A stretch of 64,000 nucleotides of DNA from Formosa undariae (lineage in GTDB: Bacteria > Bacteroidota > Bacteroidia > Flavobacteriales > Flavobacteriaceae): the NCBI RefSeq assembly GCF_042427615.1, contig NZ_JBHMEZ010000012.1, positions 434,001-498,000 on the forward strand. The letters run 5' to 3'. The translations under genes were made by a program, and so were the position numbers. Under the pieces are notes generated by a model. It was not told the DNA's origin. It made no database searches and was given only the letters and a program-made list of their open reading frames with translations. This document shows positions 1-8,096 of this stretch, one piece after another; the stretch's first letter is position 1; every line of letters starts with the position of its first letter.

Positions 1-747
1 GATCAAGACGGAATAAACATATGGGATAACAGAAAAGAATGGCTTACGCACAGCATGCGTTTTATAAAAGCAGATCTTATAGGTGGGCAAGAGGTTACCT
101 ACTCTCAACTTCTAGACATGCAAAAGCTTTTACCAAACTATGAACATATTGGTATCGGTAGAAATGGTGGGAATGAAGGCGAATTTTCACCAATATTTTA
201 CAGAAAAGATAGATTTGAAATCATTAAACATGAAACATTTTGGTTATCTAAAACCCCTACTCAAGTTGCTTCTAAAGGTTGGGATGCTAATCTGCCCCGT
301 ATTGTTACTTGGGCCTTATTTAAAGATAAAATAAGTGGCAAAACCTTTTATCTGTTTAATACCCATTTCGATCATAAAGGCAAGGAAGCACGTTTAGAGA
401 GTGCTAAATTAATAAGTAAAAAAATAAATACTATTGCTAAAAACGAACCTGTAATAGTTACTGGCGATTTTAATAGTGCTCCAGATAGCGAACCTACTGA
501 AATCTTATTAAATAACGGATTTAAAGACCCTTATCTTACACTAGACAAAGATCAGGTTTATGGTCCAGAATACAGTTCTAACGGATGGAATGTAGCCAAC
601 AAAACATCTGAAAACAGAATAGATTACATTTATTATAAAGGCAATATCAAGCCATTAAGTTTACAAATATTAGACGGACAACGTGGTGATAAATTCATTT
701 CAGACCATTTTCCTATAATTGCAAAACTGAATATAGGTTCTAAATAA
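1..747 (+). CDS. Endonuclease/exonuclease/phosphatase family protein, 5' end missing
   Basis: The reading frame is open from base 1 (D-Q-D-G-I-N-I-W-D-N-R) through the first in-frame ATG at 55 and ends with TAA at 745-747, so the true start lies outside the window. The fold is that of the EEP (DNase I-like) superfamily: a metal-binding E in IGGQE, the HF/HFDH strand in NTHFDHKG, the catalytic GDFN motif (about residue 157 of the visible part) and the C-terminal SDHFP signature. Family members cleave phosphodiesters or sugar phosphates and need a divalent metal. The exact substrate cannot be told from this fragment. No signal sequence is visible because the N terminus is lost. A terminator hairpin follows about 75 bases after the stop. 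Confidence 0.85.
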   Translation, partial: DQDGINIWDNRKEWLTHSMRFIKADLIGGQEVTYSQLLDMQKLLPNYEHIGIGRNGGNEGEFSPIFYRKDRFEIIKHETFWLSKTPTQVASKGWDANLPRIVTWALFKDKISGKTFYLFNTHFDHKGKEARLESAKLISKKINTIAKNEPVIVTGDFNSAPDSEPTEILLNNGFKDPYLTLDKDQVYGPEYSSNGWNVANKTSENRIDYIYYKGNIKPLSLQILDGQRGDKFISDHFPIIAKLNIGSK

Positions 748-821
748 CTTATTATATCAGAACACATATAGCATATCTAAATTGTAAGCAACAGGAACAT
801 GCTATTTAAATGTGTAGAATT

Positions 822-855
822 CAGGGTTAAGGTATATACTTTAACCCTGTTTTTA
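822..855 (+). terminator. Rho-independent terminator after the EEP-family gene
   Basis: Perfect 9-bp stem CAGGGTTAA (822-830) / TTAACCCTG (841-849) with a 10-base loop, followed by a TTTTTAT run on the + strand. Confidence 0.7.
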
Positions 856-1302
856 TATAAAAACACCTACTTTAATTGACGCTCTAATACCTAACGGATA
901 AGACATATAATCTAATACATTTCAATGATTTAAGATACTATAGGTGCTCATTTCAAATCCACTTCAAAACTTCATACTTCACATTTTATCCTAAAAGTAT
1001 ATTGAAACCCACATATATTTAGATCACGTTATACCAAAGGTTTTAAAACATTTTATTATTTTGTTTCACATCATCTCATACACTTAAACATGATCCAATA
1101 CATTATAAATCGCTTTGATAAAATTTATTTAAAAATTAACTGTAGGTGTTATCATTCATCGGCATTAGTCTTTTCTTGCTTTCCAAGGTTTCGATTGTAA
1201 AAAACTGAGTCTGTGTCTTTCACAAACAATACTTGTCGGATTAAAATCTTATTTATACTTTTAAGAGGGTGAATTACAATCAACTTTATAACTGACGTAC
1301 AA
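856..1302. other. Gene-free stretch before the WYL regulator
   Basis: AT-rich spacer without a convincing reading frame on either strand. It presumably holds the promoter of the regulator gene, but I see no clear TAnnTTTG box or operator-like dyad. Confidence 0.4.
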
Positions 1303-2214
1303 ATGAATAATCCACATTTATCCAAACGCACGCTTAAAATTCTGCAATTCATAAAAGACAAGTACTACCCTTCCATAAATCAGATTTTCGACTATCTAAA
1401 AACATACGATCTCGTAGTGTCCTACCGAACGTTTCACCGAGATTTAAAAAAACTAAGAACCGATTTTGGTATCGAAATCACCTACAACAGAGTATATAAC
1501 GGCTATTTTATTAATAAAGAAGAGAGTATAGATATTCCCTCCTTTTTTAGGTTTTTAGAACTGGTTAGCCTAGCCGAACTGTTTTCTGATGGGTTAAGAG
1601 GCGACAAAAAACTAATGGAATATGTGCATTTTGAAAACACACCAGAGTTGAAAGGTATCGAAAATTTACAGCCTATTTTAATAGCCATAAAACAAGGTTG
1701 TAAGCTATCGTTTACCCATTATAACTATTATAAAGACACCGTAAAAGCCTACACCATTTCGCCCTTAATGGTTAAAGAGTACTTAAACCGCTGGTATGTA
1801 ATTGGTATTATAGAAGCAACCGAAGACCTGCGTATTTTTGGAATAGATAGACTTTCTGAAATCCAGCAAGGCGAACTCACTACCGTACAAAAGAAAAACT
1901 TCCAACAGGAATTAGATAAATTTAAAGATATTGTGGGGGTCCGCATAAATGAAACGCCTAAAGCACGCATAGTTATTCAAACGGACGAAAAACATATGCG
2001 CTACTTAAAAAGCCTTCCCCTACACCACTCTCAAGTGATTTTAGATGACAAAAACCCAGAGGACATTAAAATTAGCTATGAGATTAGACCGAATTACGAA
2101 TTTGACACTCAAATCTTAAAAATGAGTTCCGAAGTCGAAGTCCTAGAGCCCATGTGGTATCGCGAACATATAAAGTCAAAAATAGAAGCTATCTATAAAA
2201 AATATAAAGCCTAA
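1303..2214 (+). CDS. WYL-domain transcriptional regulator
   Basis: 303-residue predicted DNA-binding regulator. The N-terminal ~75 residues form a winged-helix region (SINQIFDYLKTYD, then SYRTFHRDLKKL as the likely recognition helix). The middle and C-terminal parts match the WYL sensor domain, with the core written NRWYVIGI (W-Y-V instead of W-Y-L), the FGIDRLSEI strand and a WCX-like C-terminal extension ending in YREHIKSKI. WYL regulators sense small ligands or nucleic acid and often control defence or stress genes. The gene stands alone and is followed 128 bases later by a small hydrolase. A heavily decayed paralogue of both genes lies at 20.1-22.8 kb. The target genes are unknown. Confidence 0.85.
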   Translation: MNNPHLSKRTLKILQFIKDKYYPSINQIFDYLKTYDLVVSYRTFHRDLKKLRTDFGIEITYNRVYNGYFINKEESIDIPSFFRFLELVSLAELFSDGLRGDKKLMEYVHFENTPELKGIENLQPILIAIKQGCKLSFTHYNYYKDTVKAYTISPLMVKEYLNRWYVIGIIEATEDLRIFGIDRLSEIQQGELTTVQKKNFQQELDKFKDIVGVRINETPKARIVIQTDEKHMRYLKSLPLHHSQVILDDKNPEDIKISYEIRPNYEFDTQILKMSSEVEVLEPMWYREHIKSKIEAIYKKYKA

Positions 2215-2342
2215 TTACCAGTTCGGTAACAAATAATCCTATTCACTTTTACCAAAATAATTTTAAGACTGACATGTTTTGTCAGTGTCTATGTCCATAT
2301 TTGTGTCTACCTTTTAATAGTTAACCGTAAAATACATCACAT

Positions 2343-2843
2343 ATGAACATTTTATACATCCACGGACTCAACAGCAGTTTAAGCGCCGAAAAACGATCTG
2401 TTTTAGAACACTATGGCACCGTATACGCGCCGTCTATCGATTATGAAAATAACGCAGATGCTATTGCCCAACTTATTACTACCTATCAAACGTCCAACAT
2501 GCATGTGGTTATAGGTAGCAGTATGGGTGGCTTTGCGGGCTATTATGTGTCTAATCAATTTCAATGTCCGGCATTACTATTTAACCCTGCTTTAGCGCGA
2601 CGCTCGGTACAGCAAAATATTCCTGAATTCACACATCAAAAAAGCATTTTAAAACATATTATTTTAGGCACAGCAGATACAGTGGTGAATCCAACAGAAA
2701 CACTTCAATTTCTAAGTGAAACCATAGCACTTCACCCAGAATACAACATCCATCTTCGAAATGATTTAGAGCATCGCATTCCGTTAGACATTTTTAAAGA
2801 AGAGGTGGATTTGTTTTTTAGTAAGTACAATCAGCTTAAATAA
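2343..2843 (+). CDS. YqiA-like alpha/beta hydrolase (predicted esterase)
   Basis: 166-residue single-domain alpha/beta hydrolase of the YqiA/UPF0227 type. Visible are the oxyanion region YIHGLNSS (residues 5-12), the nucleophile elbow GSSMGG with Ser60, an acid candidate in GTADTVV, and the catalytic His in LEHRI near the C terminus. The length is typical for this small cytosolic family. No signal peptide. Family members hydrolyse short acyl esters or thioesters in vitro; the natural substrate is not known. It follows the WYL regulator by 128 bases. Two short C-terminal stubs of a second and third copy are present at 21935-22039 and 22754-22849, which shows that this module has been duplicated and lost. 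Confidence 0.8.
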   Translation: MNILYIHGLNSSLSAEKRSVLEHYGTVYAPSIDYENNADAIAQLITTYQTSNMHVVIGSSMGGFAGYYVSNQFQCPALLFNPALARRSVQQNIPEFTHQKSILKHIILGTADTVVNPTETLQFLSETIALHPEYNIHLRNDLEHRIPLDIFKEEVDLFFSKYNQLK

Positions 2844-3005
2844 TCCGATCTAAAAACAAAGCTATTAGTACACTTATTTACGGTTGTAAATTTAATCTAA
2901 AATCGGAGATCTTAAAAGGTTGACAATCAAAATAACCAGTGTAACAAATGTGACAGCCAAAGCGAAATCAATATCGCATCTTTGTAACATCAAACACAGT
3001 CATAC

Positions 3006-3209
3006 ATGACACATATATTAAAACACAAACACACTCTAATCGGGGTATTAATAGGCGCCATTGTAGGCTATTTGTATTATCATTTTGTGGGTTGTATGAC
3101 TGATACTTGTGCCATGACGTCAAGACCACTAAACAGTACGTTGTATGGTGCACTGTTAGGAGGATTAGTATGTAATATGTTTCATAAAGAAAAATCTAAA
3201 ACCGAATAA
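3006..3209 (+). CDS. DUF6132-type small membrane protein
   Basis: 67-residue protein with two hydrophobic helices (TLIGVLIGAIVGYLYYHFVG and LYGALLGGLVCNMF) joined by a Cys-containing loop (GCMTDTCAMTSRPLNSTLYG). The pattern Gly-Cys, Thr-Cys, then S-x-L-Y-G-A-L-x-G-G matches the DUF6132 family of Bacteroidota, which is usually encoded next to rhodanese or thioredoxin-like genes, as here. The function is unknown. The two cysteines and the rhodanese partner suggest a role linked to sulfur or redox chemistry at the inner membrane, which is inference. Confidence 0.75.
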   Translation: MTHILKHKHTLIGVLIGAIVGYLYYHFVGCMTDTCAMTSRPLNSTLYGALLGGLVCNMFHKEKSKTE

Positions 3210-3210
3210 A

Positions 3211-3309
3211 GTGAGCGCCGCACAGCTAATCCAAGAAAAACAAGGTCGTGCATGTTGTAATAGCAGCTCTTGGCTCAATGTTAATTATTATCAATCACAA
3301 ACACATTAA
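3211..3309 (+). CDS. Possible 32-residue Cys-Cys micro-ORF
   Basis: A GTG-started frame opens one base after the stop of the DUF6132 gene and closes with TAA at 3307-3309, encoding 32 residues with the segment GRACCNSSSWL. It overlaps the upstream extension of the rhodanese frame but ends just before the preferred rhodanese ATG at 3314. The tight fit between two real genes and the paired cysteines make a small protein possible. There is no clear ribosome binding site and GTG starts are uncommon here, so it may be chance. Confidence 0.25.
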   Translation: MSAAQLIQEKQGRACCNSSSWLNVNYYQSQTH

Positions 3310-3313
3310 ATAT

Positions 3314-3622
3314 ATGTTCAATACACTTAAACAACTTTTCGGATTCGGACCAAAATTAGATTATGCTCAATTAGTAAAAGAAGGCGCTATCATACTCGAC
3401 GTCCGCACAAAAGGAGAATTTCAGCAAGGTCATATTAAAGGAGCTCAAAATATGCCATTAAATAATCTTTCTACAGAAGCTTCTAAACTAAGTAAAACCA
3501 AAACAATCATCACCTGTTGTGCAAGCGGAATGAGAAGTGCACAAGCAAAAAAAGTACTTACTGCCAATGGGTTCACCGCCGTTAATGGTGGAGGTTGGAG
3601 CAGTTTACAGGGGAAGATTTAG
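3314..3622 (+). CDS. Single-domain rhodanese-like protein
   Basis: 102-residue cytosolic rhodanese (sulfurtransferase) domain. Motifs seen: ILDVRTKGEF (residues 27-36), GHIKGAQNMP, and the active-site loop CASGMR with the catalytic Cys69, preceded by another Cys. A longer frame beginning at a GTG at 3248 exists, but the ATG at 3314 gives the N terminus usual for this family (M-F-N-T-L-K-Q-L-F-G-F-G-P) and is preferred. The protein should carry a persulfide on Cys69 and hand it to an acceptor or relieve thiosulfate or polysulfide. It sits just behind the DUF6132 gene and is probably cotranscribed. Confidence 0.85.
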   Translation: MFNTLKQLFGFGPKLDYAQLVKEGAIILDVRTKGEFQQGHIKGAQNMPLNNLSTEASKLSKTKTIITCCASGMRSAQAKKVLTANGFTAVNGGGWSSLQGKI

Positions 3623-4096
3623 AAGGAACTAAAAACGACATGCTGTAAAAAAAAGCAATAGCATAGGTCGTGTAAAATGATACTTGCCACTGGCTATATC
3701 GTTACAATGACCTCTATTTCTTAATAATAACCATATTCAACCGATAACCGTCAATAGTACTATGAAACTTAAAAGGTGTATTGCGCAAACAATGATTTAA
3801 TCATTTTATAATCAACACACTAAGATTCTAAAATAGTATACAAAAAAGTTCCAAGTAGGCCTTCTAAATTTAAAAAGAGCCTTAATACAGAAACAAGGCG
3901 TAAACTTTTTTTACATTTTTGTAAGTTCCAACTTTAATGTCGACCATAAGAGCGTACGATGCGTAGCAATCAACTATTCAGTGTTGGTAAAACATAGCAT
4001 AGCGATAATAAAAACGCGTAAATGCAAAAAAAGAAATAGAAGATTGTATAGATAGCATCGTCACAAATGTTCAAGCACATTTTTTTTACAACATTT
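3623..4096. other. Gene-free stretch before the AhpD-like gene
   Basis: About 470 bases without an intact gene. At its end an in-frame segment without start codon (4024-4116, ending ...YNISKRTFS) runs into the operator palindrome. It may be the tail of a lost gene, possibly a regulator, or chance. The rest is AT-rich and unremarkable. Confidence 0.35.
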
Positions 4097-4112
4097 CTAA
4101 ACGAACGTTTAG
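4097..4112. promoter_or_regulatory. TetR-type operator palindrome upstream of the AhpD-like gene
   Basis: The 16 bases CTAAACGAACGTTTAG are a perfect 7-bp inverted repeat (CTAAACG / CGTTTAG) around AA, 33 bases before the start codon at 4146. The AACGAACGTT core is typical of TetR-family operators. No tetR gene is left next to it, so the repressor would act from elsewhere or has been lost. Confidence 0.6.
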
Positions 4113-4145
4113 TTAAGAATTAATAATTAGATAAGACTTAAAATT

Positions 4146-4694
4146 ATGACAACATTAAAAGTACACAGCATTGAAAGTGCACCAGAAGAAAGCAAAGCAT
4201 TATTAGAAAACTCTCAAAAAGCTTACGGGATGATTCCTGGATTACACGGTGTATTAGCAGGTGCTCCAAAGATATTAGAAGCTTACCAAACCCTACACGA
4301 GTTATTTACACAAACCTCTTTTAACGAAGAAGAATTAACTGTAGTATGGCAAGCCATTAACGTAGAGCATGCCTGTCATTACTGTGTGCCAGCGCATACA
4401 GGTATCGCTAAAATGATGAAAGTAAATGACGATATTACAGAAGCGTTACGTAACGAAACACCTTTAGCAGATGCTAAATTAGAAGCATTAAGGACCATGA
4501 CCTTAACGATTGTTAGAAATCGCGGACACGTTTCTCAAGCAGATCTAGATGCATTTTATGCTGCGGGATACGGCGAACCTCAAGTGCTAGAAATCATCTT
4601 AGGATTATCTCAAAAAGTGATTAGTAATTACACAAATCATATTGCAAATACACCTGTAGATGCGGCATTTAAACCTTTTGCTTGGTCTAAATAA
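4146..4694 (+). CDS. AhpD-like / carboxymuconolactone decarboxylase family protein
   Basis: 182-residue all-helical protein of the AhpD/CMD superfamily. The redox signature EHACHYCVPAHTGIAK places the catalytic pair at Cys77 and Cys80 with the following His, as in alkylhydroperoxidase-like enzymes. Such proteins reduce peroxides or serve as thiol-disulfide relay; many flavobacterial members are induced by electrophilic or quinone stress. The gene is monocistronic: a perfect TetR-type palindrome sits just upstream and a strong terminator 42 bases downstream. No export signal is visible. Confidence 0.88.
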   Translation: MTTLKVHSIESAPEESKALLENSQKAYGMIPGLHGVLAGAPKILEAYQTLHELFTQTSFNEEELTVVWQAINVEHACHYCVPAHTGIAKMMKVNDDITEALRNETPLADAKLEALRTMTLTIVRNRGHVSQADLDAFYAAGYGEPQVLEIILGLSQKVISNYTNHIANTPVDAAFKPFAWSK

Positions 4695-4735
4695 GGCGTA
4701 ATACCTTTTAAGCATTACAATAAATTCATAAGACT

Positions 4736-4766
4736 AAACCTTCCGCAGTTGCGGAAGGTTTTTTAG
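4736..4766 (+). terminator. Strong rho-independent terminator after the AhpD-like gene
   Basis: Perfect 11-bp stem AAACCTTCCGC (4736-4746) / GCGGAAGGTTT (4751-4761) with loop AGTT and a T run. It could also serve the - strand fragment that ends at 4763. Confidence 0.9.
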
Positions 4767-5011
4767 TTTATAGAAAAGTATATATATCCCCAAAAGAACG
4801 CTCCCAAACCTACACCCGTGGAGCGTTTAAAACTCACGCCAAAAACCGCTCTATATCCACTAAATATGCCCAATATTGGGTATACATAAAGTGATATAAA
4901 ATTAAGATCTTTATATCGCATCATTATAGGATTGCCCCATCTCTTCCATATAGCATGACCAGCTGTAATACCACTTTGTATATAAACGGAATAGCCAAAA
5001 ACCGAATACAA
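4763..5011 (-). pseudogene. Possible gene remnant, beta-strand-rich C-terminal fragment
   Basis: An 82-codon frame on the - strand begins at a TTG directly after a stop and has no good start. Its sequence alternates aromatic and glycine-rich segments (YVYPILGIFSGYRAVFG, then GVGLGAFFWGYIYFSIN at the end), which resembles the last strands of a membrane beta-barrel. It ends at the shared terminator. It may be the tail of a deleted outer-membrane protein gene. I do not recognise a family, and chance cannot be ruled out. Confidence 0.3.
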
Positions 5012-5033
5012 TTGGCACTAAACAATCACTATT

Positions 5034-5552
5034 ATGCAAACACCAACACACCAAGCCATGCGAATCATGTTGGCCTTAGCGCTTATCGTTTCAGTACTTA
5101 ATTGTGACCAACAGCAAAAAGAAACGCCACAACCCATAGAAAAAGAGGTCGTAAAAGCACATGAAACACCGGAATACTTTTTATTGCGTCCTGAAGTCGA
5201 AAAGGCATACGGCTATGCACATGCGGTAAAAACAGGAAACGCGATTAAAATTTCGGGAGCTGCAAGCATGGACGATACTGGCCAGCCCACAGCCATAGGC
5301 GATTTCGGACAACAGATGAAGAATTGTTATGCCAATCTGGATAAAATACTAAAACATTACGGCTGTACGTTCGACAATGTTATAGTCGAAAATGTATTTA
5401 CAACCCATATGGCTTTATTTCTGGAACACGCGGCTTTCCGAAGCACCATTTACACCAAACACTTTCCAACCGGCTCCTAGTTAGGGGTTACCGAACTTGC
5501 CGTACCAAAATTCATGATCGAAATGGAATTGGAAGTCCACAAATCAGAATAA
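5034..5552 (+). pseudogene. RidA (YjgF/YER057c/UK114)-family lipoprotein, broken by an in-frame TAG
   Basis: The intact part (148 residues, to the TAG at 5478-5480) starts with an export signal and a possible lipobox (LALALIVSVLNC, Cys about residue 23) and then shows a RidA fold: VKTGNAIKISGAASMDDTGQP, a QMKNCYANLDKILKHYGC helix, VVENVFTTHM. Directly after the TAG the same frame continues for 23 more codons to TAA at 5550-5552 with exactly the missing last strands (LGVTELAVPKFMIEMELEV). A TGG-to-TAG change is the simplest explanation. RidA proteins deaminate reactive enamines/imines; exported relatives have unclear roles. The truncated product would lack the final beta strands of the trimer-forming fold, so the gene is probably inactive unless the amber codon is read through. 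Confidence 0.75.
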
Positions 5553-5828
5553 AAGTACAAACACAGGCGGTTTTATAAGCACAAAGCCGGATGGTGCCAA
5601 TAAGCCCCTGCATATCTTTCAACACCTCCTCATAGCACCCCATAGCTTCTTTGCTTATCAAAAAAATAAGCGAAACATGCCTTAAGTCATAGTTCTTCTT
5701 ATAAATCTCATGTACATTTATCCTTGCACAATGCGCACGGTCATTATTAAATCACAGGTTTAATGTATGGCACACCACACTGTTCGGTTTCATTTCCTCC
5801 TACACATTTAGGGTAAACACTTTGTATT
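5553..5828. other. Spacer between the broken RidA gene and the flavoprotein gene
   Basis: No gene seen on the + strand. A short - strand frame shows a protein-like composition but has stops and no start, and was not accepted. Confidence 0.4.
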
Positions 5829-7124
5829 ATGAAAACGCAACATCGCTATGTATTAATCATACTTCTTACCGTAATCATCCCCTCTGGGCTTTGGTTACTC
5901 ACTTTTCCTAACACCACCATAAAACACGATGCGATTCCCTTTTTTGTATATGGAAGTCAGTGGTTTAGTATCATTGGTTTTTCTTTATTTGCCATGTCTT
6001 TTATTTTAACCACACGGCTTAAAATTATAGAAACCTATTTTGGCGGACTCGATAAACTGTATCAGAAACACATTACCGTCGGAAAATGGGCATTTTTCAT
6101 GATTTTAGCACATCCAATATTCTTATTACTCCGATGGATTCCAGACGATATCAAAAAAGCATTTTGGTACATATTGCCTCTGCACAGAAAGTTAGAAATC
6201 AATGCGGGCAGTTGGGCTTTACTCCTATTAATTGTACTAATTCTATTGACGCTCGTCATTAAATTGCCGTATAACAGCTGGAAAATCACTCATAAATTTA
6301 TGGGCCTTGGCTTAATCTTAGTGCTTATTCATGTGTTTGGGGTTCAGCATTTTTATCAACACAACACCTATCTCGCTTTGTATTTTATGGTGCTGGGCTC
6401 ACTAGCTGTATTGGCCTTTTTATATAAATCTGTGTTTTATAAATGGTTAGCAAAAAAGCAAACCTTCGAGGTGGTAGCCATTGATAAATTAAACGCCACG
6501 GTTATGGACATTACGTTGTTTGATGCAAACTTCAATTTTAAGTATGTACCAGGGCAATTTTGTTTCTTTCAGTTTAAACACCCAGACCTCAGCATGGAAT
6601 CGCATCCCTTTACCATCTGTGGTTCCCCTAAACAGCATGAAATACATATACTGGTAAAATCCTTAGGCGATTATACCACCACGCTGTACAACACCTTAAC
6701 GCCACATACGGTAGTCTTGGCCGAAGGACCTTATGGGTGCTTCGATTATAAATCAGGAACATCCAAACAAATATGGATTGCGGGAGGCGTGGGCATCGCC
6801 CCGTTTGTCAGCTGGTGTCACGATTTAGAACGTCACCCATGGCCTGAGCTTGAAGTGGATTTATACTACTGTGTGCACCAAAGTTCAGAGGCCTTTCATA
6901 GGAAAGCTTTTGAAACCCTAGCAGCGCGTATGCCTCATTTTCATGTGCACATACACTGTTCCAATATCTCAGGACATATACAAAGCAGTGCTATTGAAGG
7001 GCCACACGACAAAACCCTGTTTATTTGCAGTCCGAAAAATCTAAGAACAGCCTTACTAAAAGGGTTTGACACCCTGAATGTGCCGAAAGCAAACATCATC
7101 TATGAGGATTTTGATTTTATCTGA
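5829..7124 (+). CDS. Ferric-reductase-type transmembrane flavoprotein (NAD(P)H oxidoreductase)
   Basis: 431 residues. The first ~200 residues hold about six membrane helices of the ferric reductase-like transmembrane component, with helix histidines such as HKFMG and LIHVFGVQHF as haem-ligand candidates. A ferredoxin-reductase-like cytosolic half follows: FAD binding at HPFTICGSP (about residue 259), the GPYG turn, and the NAD(P)-binding GGVGIAPFVSW (about residues 318-328). Such proteins move electrons from NAD(P)H via FAD and haem across the inner membrane to ferric iron or another acceptor. It is a single gene with no partner, so the acceptor is open. The C terminus ends in the usual aromatic tail (YEDFDFI). 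Confidence 0.85.
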   Translation: MKTQHRYVLIILLTVIIPSGLWLLTFPNTTIKHDAIPFFVYGSQWFSIIGFSLFAMSFILTTRLKIIETYFGGLDKLYQKHITVGKWAFFMILAHPIFLLLRWIPDDIKKAFWYILPLHRKLEINAGSWALLLLIVLILLTLVIKLPYNSWKITHKFMGLGLILVLIHVFGVQHFYQHNTYLALYFMVLGSLAVLAFLYKSVFYKWLAKKQTFEVVAIDKLNATVMDITLFDANFNFKYVPGQFCFFQFKHPDLSMESHPFTICGSPKQHEIHILVKSLGDYTTTLYNTLTPHTVVLAEGPYGCFDYKSGTSKQIWIAGGVGIAPFVSWCHDLERHPWPELEVDLYYCVHQSSEAFHRKAFETLAARMPHFHVHIHCSNISGHIQSSAIEGPHDKTLFICSPKNLRTALLKGFDTLNVPKANIIYEDFDFI

Positions 7125-7140
7125 TGTAAAAAGTAACGCC

Positions 7141-7329
7141 TTATACTAGCCATAAAGATGCACCAAAAACAAGAATGATGAGGATGCTTTTGATATAGCT
7201 GACTCCCGCTGTTTTACCAAAATCGGGAATGGGATGATATCCTATGCGGTTCGCACACCACCGACTTGTCAATTTTACCCAAGCACGCATACCAAAAATA
7301 CTACTACACATCAAACACATAGGTTGCAA
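7141..7329 (-). pseudogene. Possible membrane-protein remnant
   Basis: A frame on the - strand that begins at a TTG, with the open region extending slightly further upstream without a start codon, encodes a Trp- and Cys-containing segment (GMRAWVKLTSRWCANRIGY) and ends in one hydrophobic helix (IKSILIILVFGASLWLV). The composition looks coding and the helix is clean, yet no family is recognised. It may be the tail of a lost membrane protein or a small membrane protein. Confidence 0.25.
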
Positions 7330-8096
7330 CGCGTTACTTTTAAAAGCTAATACCGTCTAGAATACTACACCCTATATTACCTCATTATTCCCTAAAACGT
7401 TCACAAATTTCACCTCATGATATAGATATGTATCGCTTTTTTTGTCACCTTCAAACACTAATTTTCATCCTTTTGGGAGCTTTGTTCAACACTTCTTCGA
7501 GGATTGTTCGAGTCAGCTCCCTAAAACAGGGCTTTTTACGAAGCATCCTCGAAGGATTATTGAAGCACTCCCGAAGGAACCCGCTATGACATGAAACAAA
7601 TACAGGAACATGGATTATAGTGTTTAAAATGTTGGGATATGTTTATTTGGTCTTGGGGAATTGGGATGGTGGCCGTGGATCTTTAAGTTAAAGTAGGGTT
7701 ATGTGGTTTGTTTAGTATGCTTTATGAATCCTCTTTGACTTATATAAAGATAAATTTTAAAAACTATTTAAAAGACTTGTTGGATTCTTGTTTTATTTAC
7801 TATCTGATAGAATAAAGTTAACAAACCTTTAAACCATTGCATCATAATTTAACTGTAAGTTATAAAAAAGTAACTATAGAGTTAGATTTCAGCTTTACTA
7901 AACTAATTTCAAATACTTTATATAAACTTACTATAATTAAATTTGAAGTTTATTAAAATCAATATTATTTAAACTTTCGATCTTATTTTACAGAATTATT
8001 CATTTTTTAACTTTTTTAATAAATCTCAAATATTTGTATACATTTAAATATGTTTAGGGTTAGATAATTATCAAAATTCAAATTTAAGACAAAAAA
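7330..8096. other. Gene-free left edge of the defence island
   Basis: About 770 bases with no gene. It contains an imperfect dyad with 7-bp arms GGGAGCT (7475-7481) / AGCTCCC (7515-7521) and clustered TTCGAG/CTCGAA words, and from about 7730 becomes strongly AT-rich. No att-like direct repeat to the right edge of the island was found by eye. Confidence 0.4.

Noticed and set aside
1152..1361. 69-codon frame on the - strand before the WYL gene
   Set aside because: It overlaps the regulator start, has no family features and looks like a chance frame.
5553..5760. Protein-like - strand frame (IFLISKEAMGCYEEVLKDMQ)
   Set aside because: No start codon and no recognisable family; the neighbouring frames hold many stops. 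Kept only as a remark.
7475..7521. Dyad GGGAGCT / AGCTCCC as a terminator or att site
   Set aside because: Short arms, a 33-base spacer and no T run; no matching copy at the other edge of the island.
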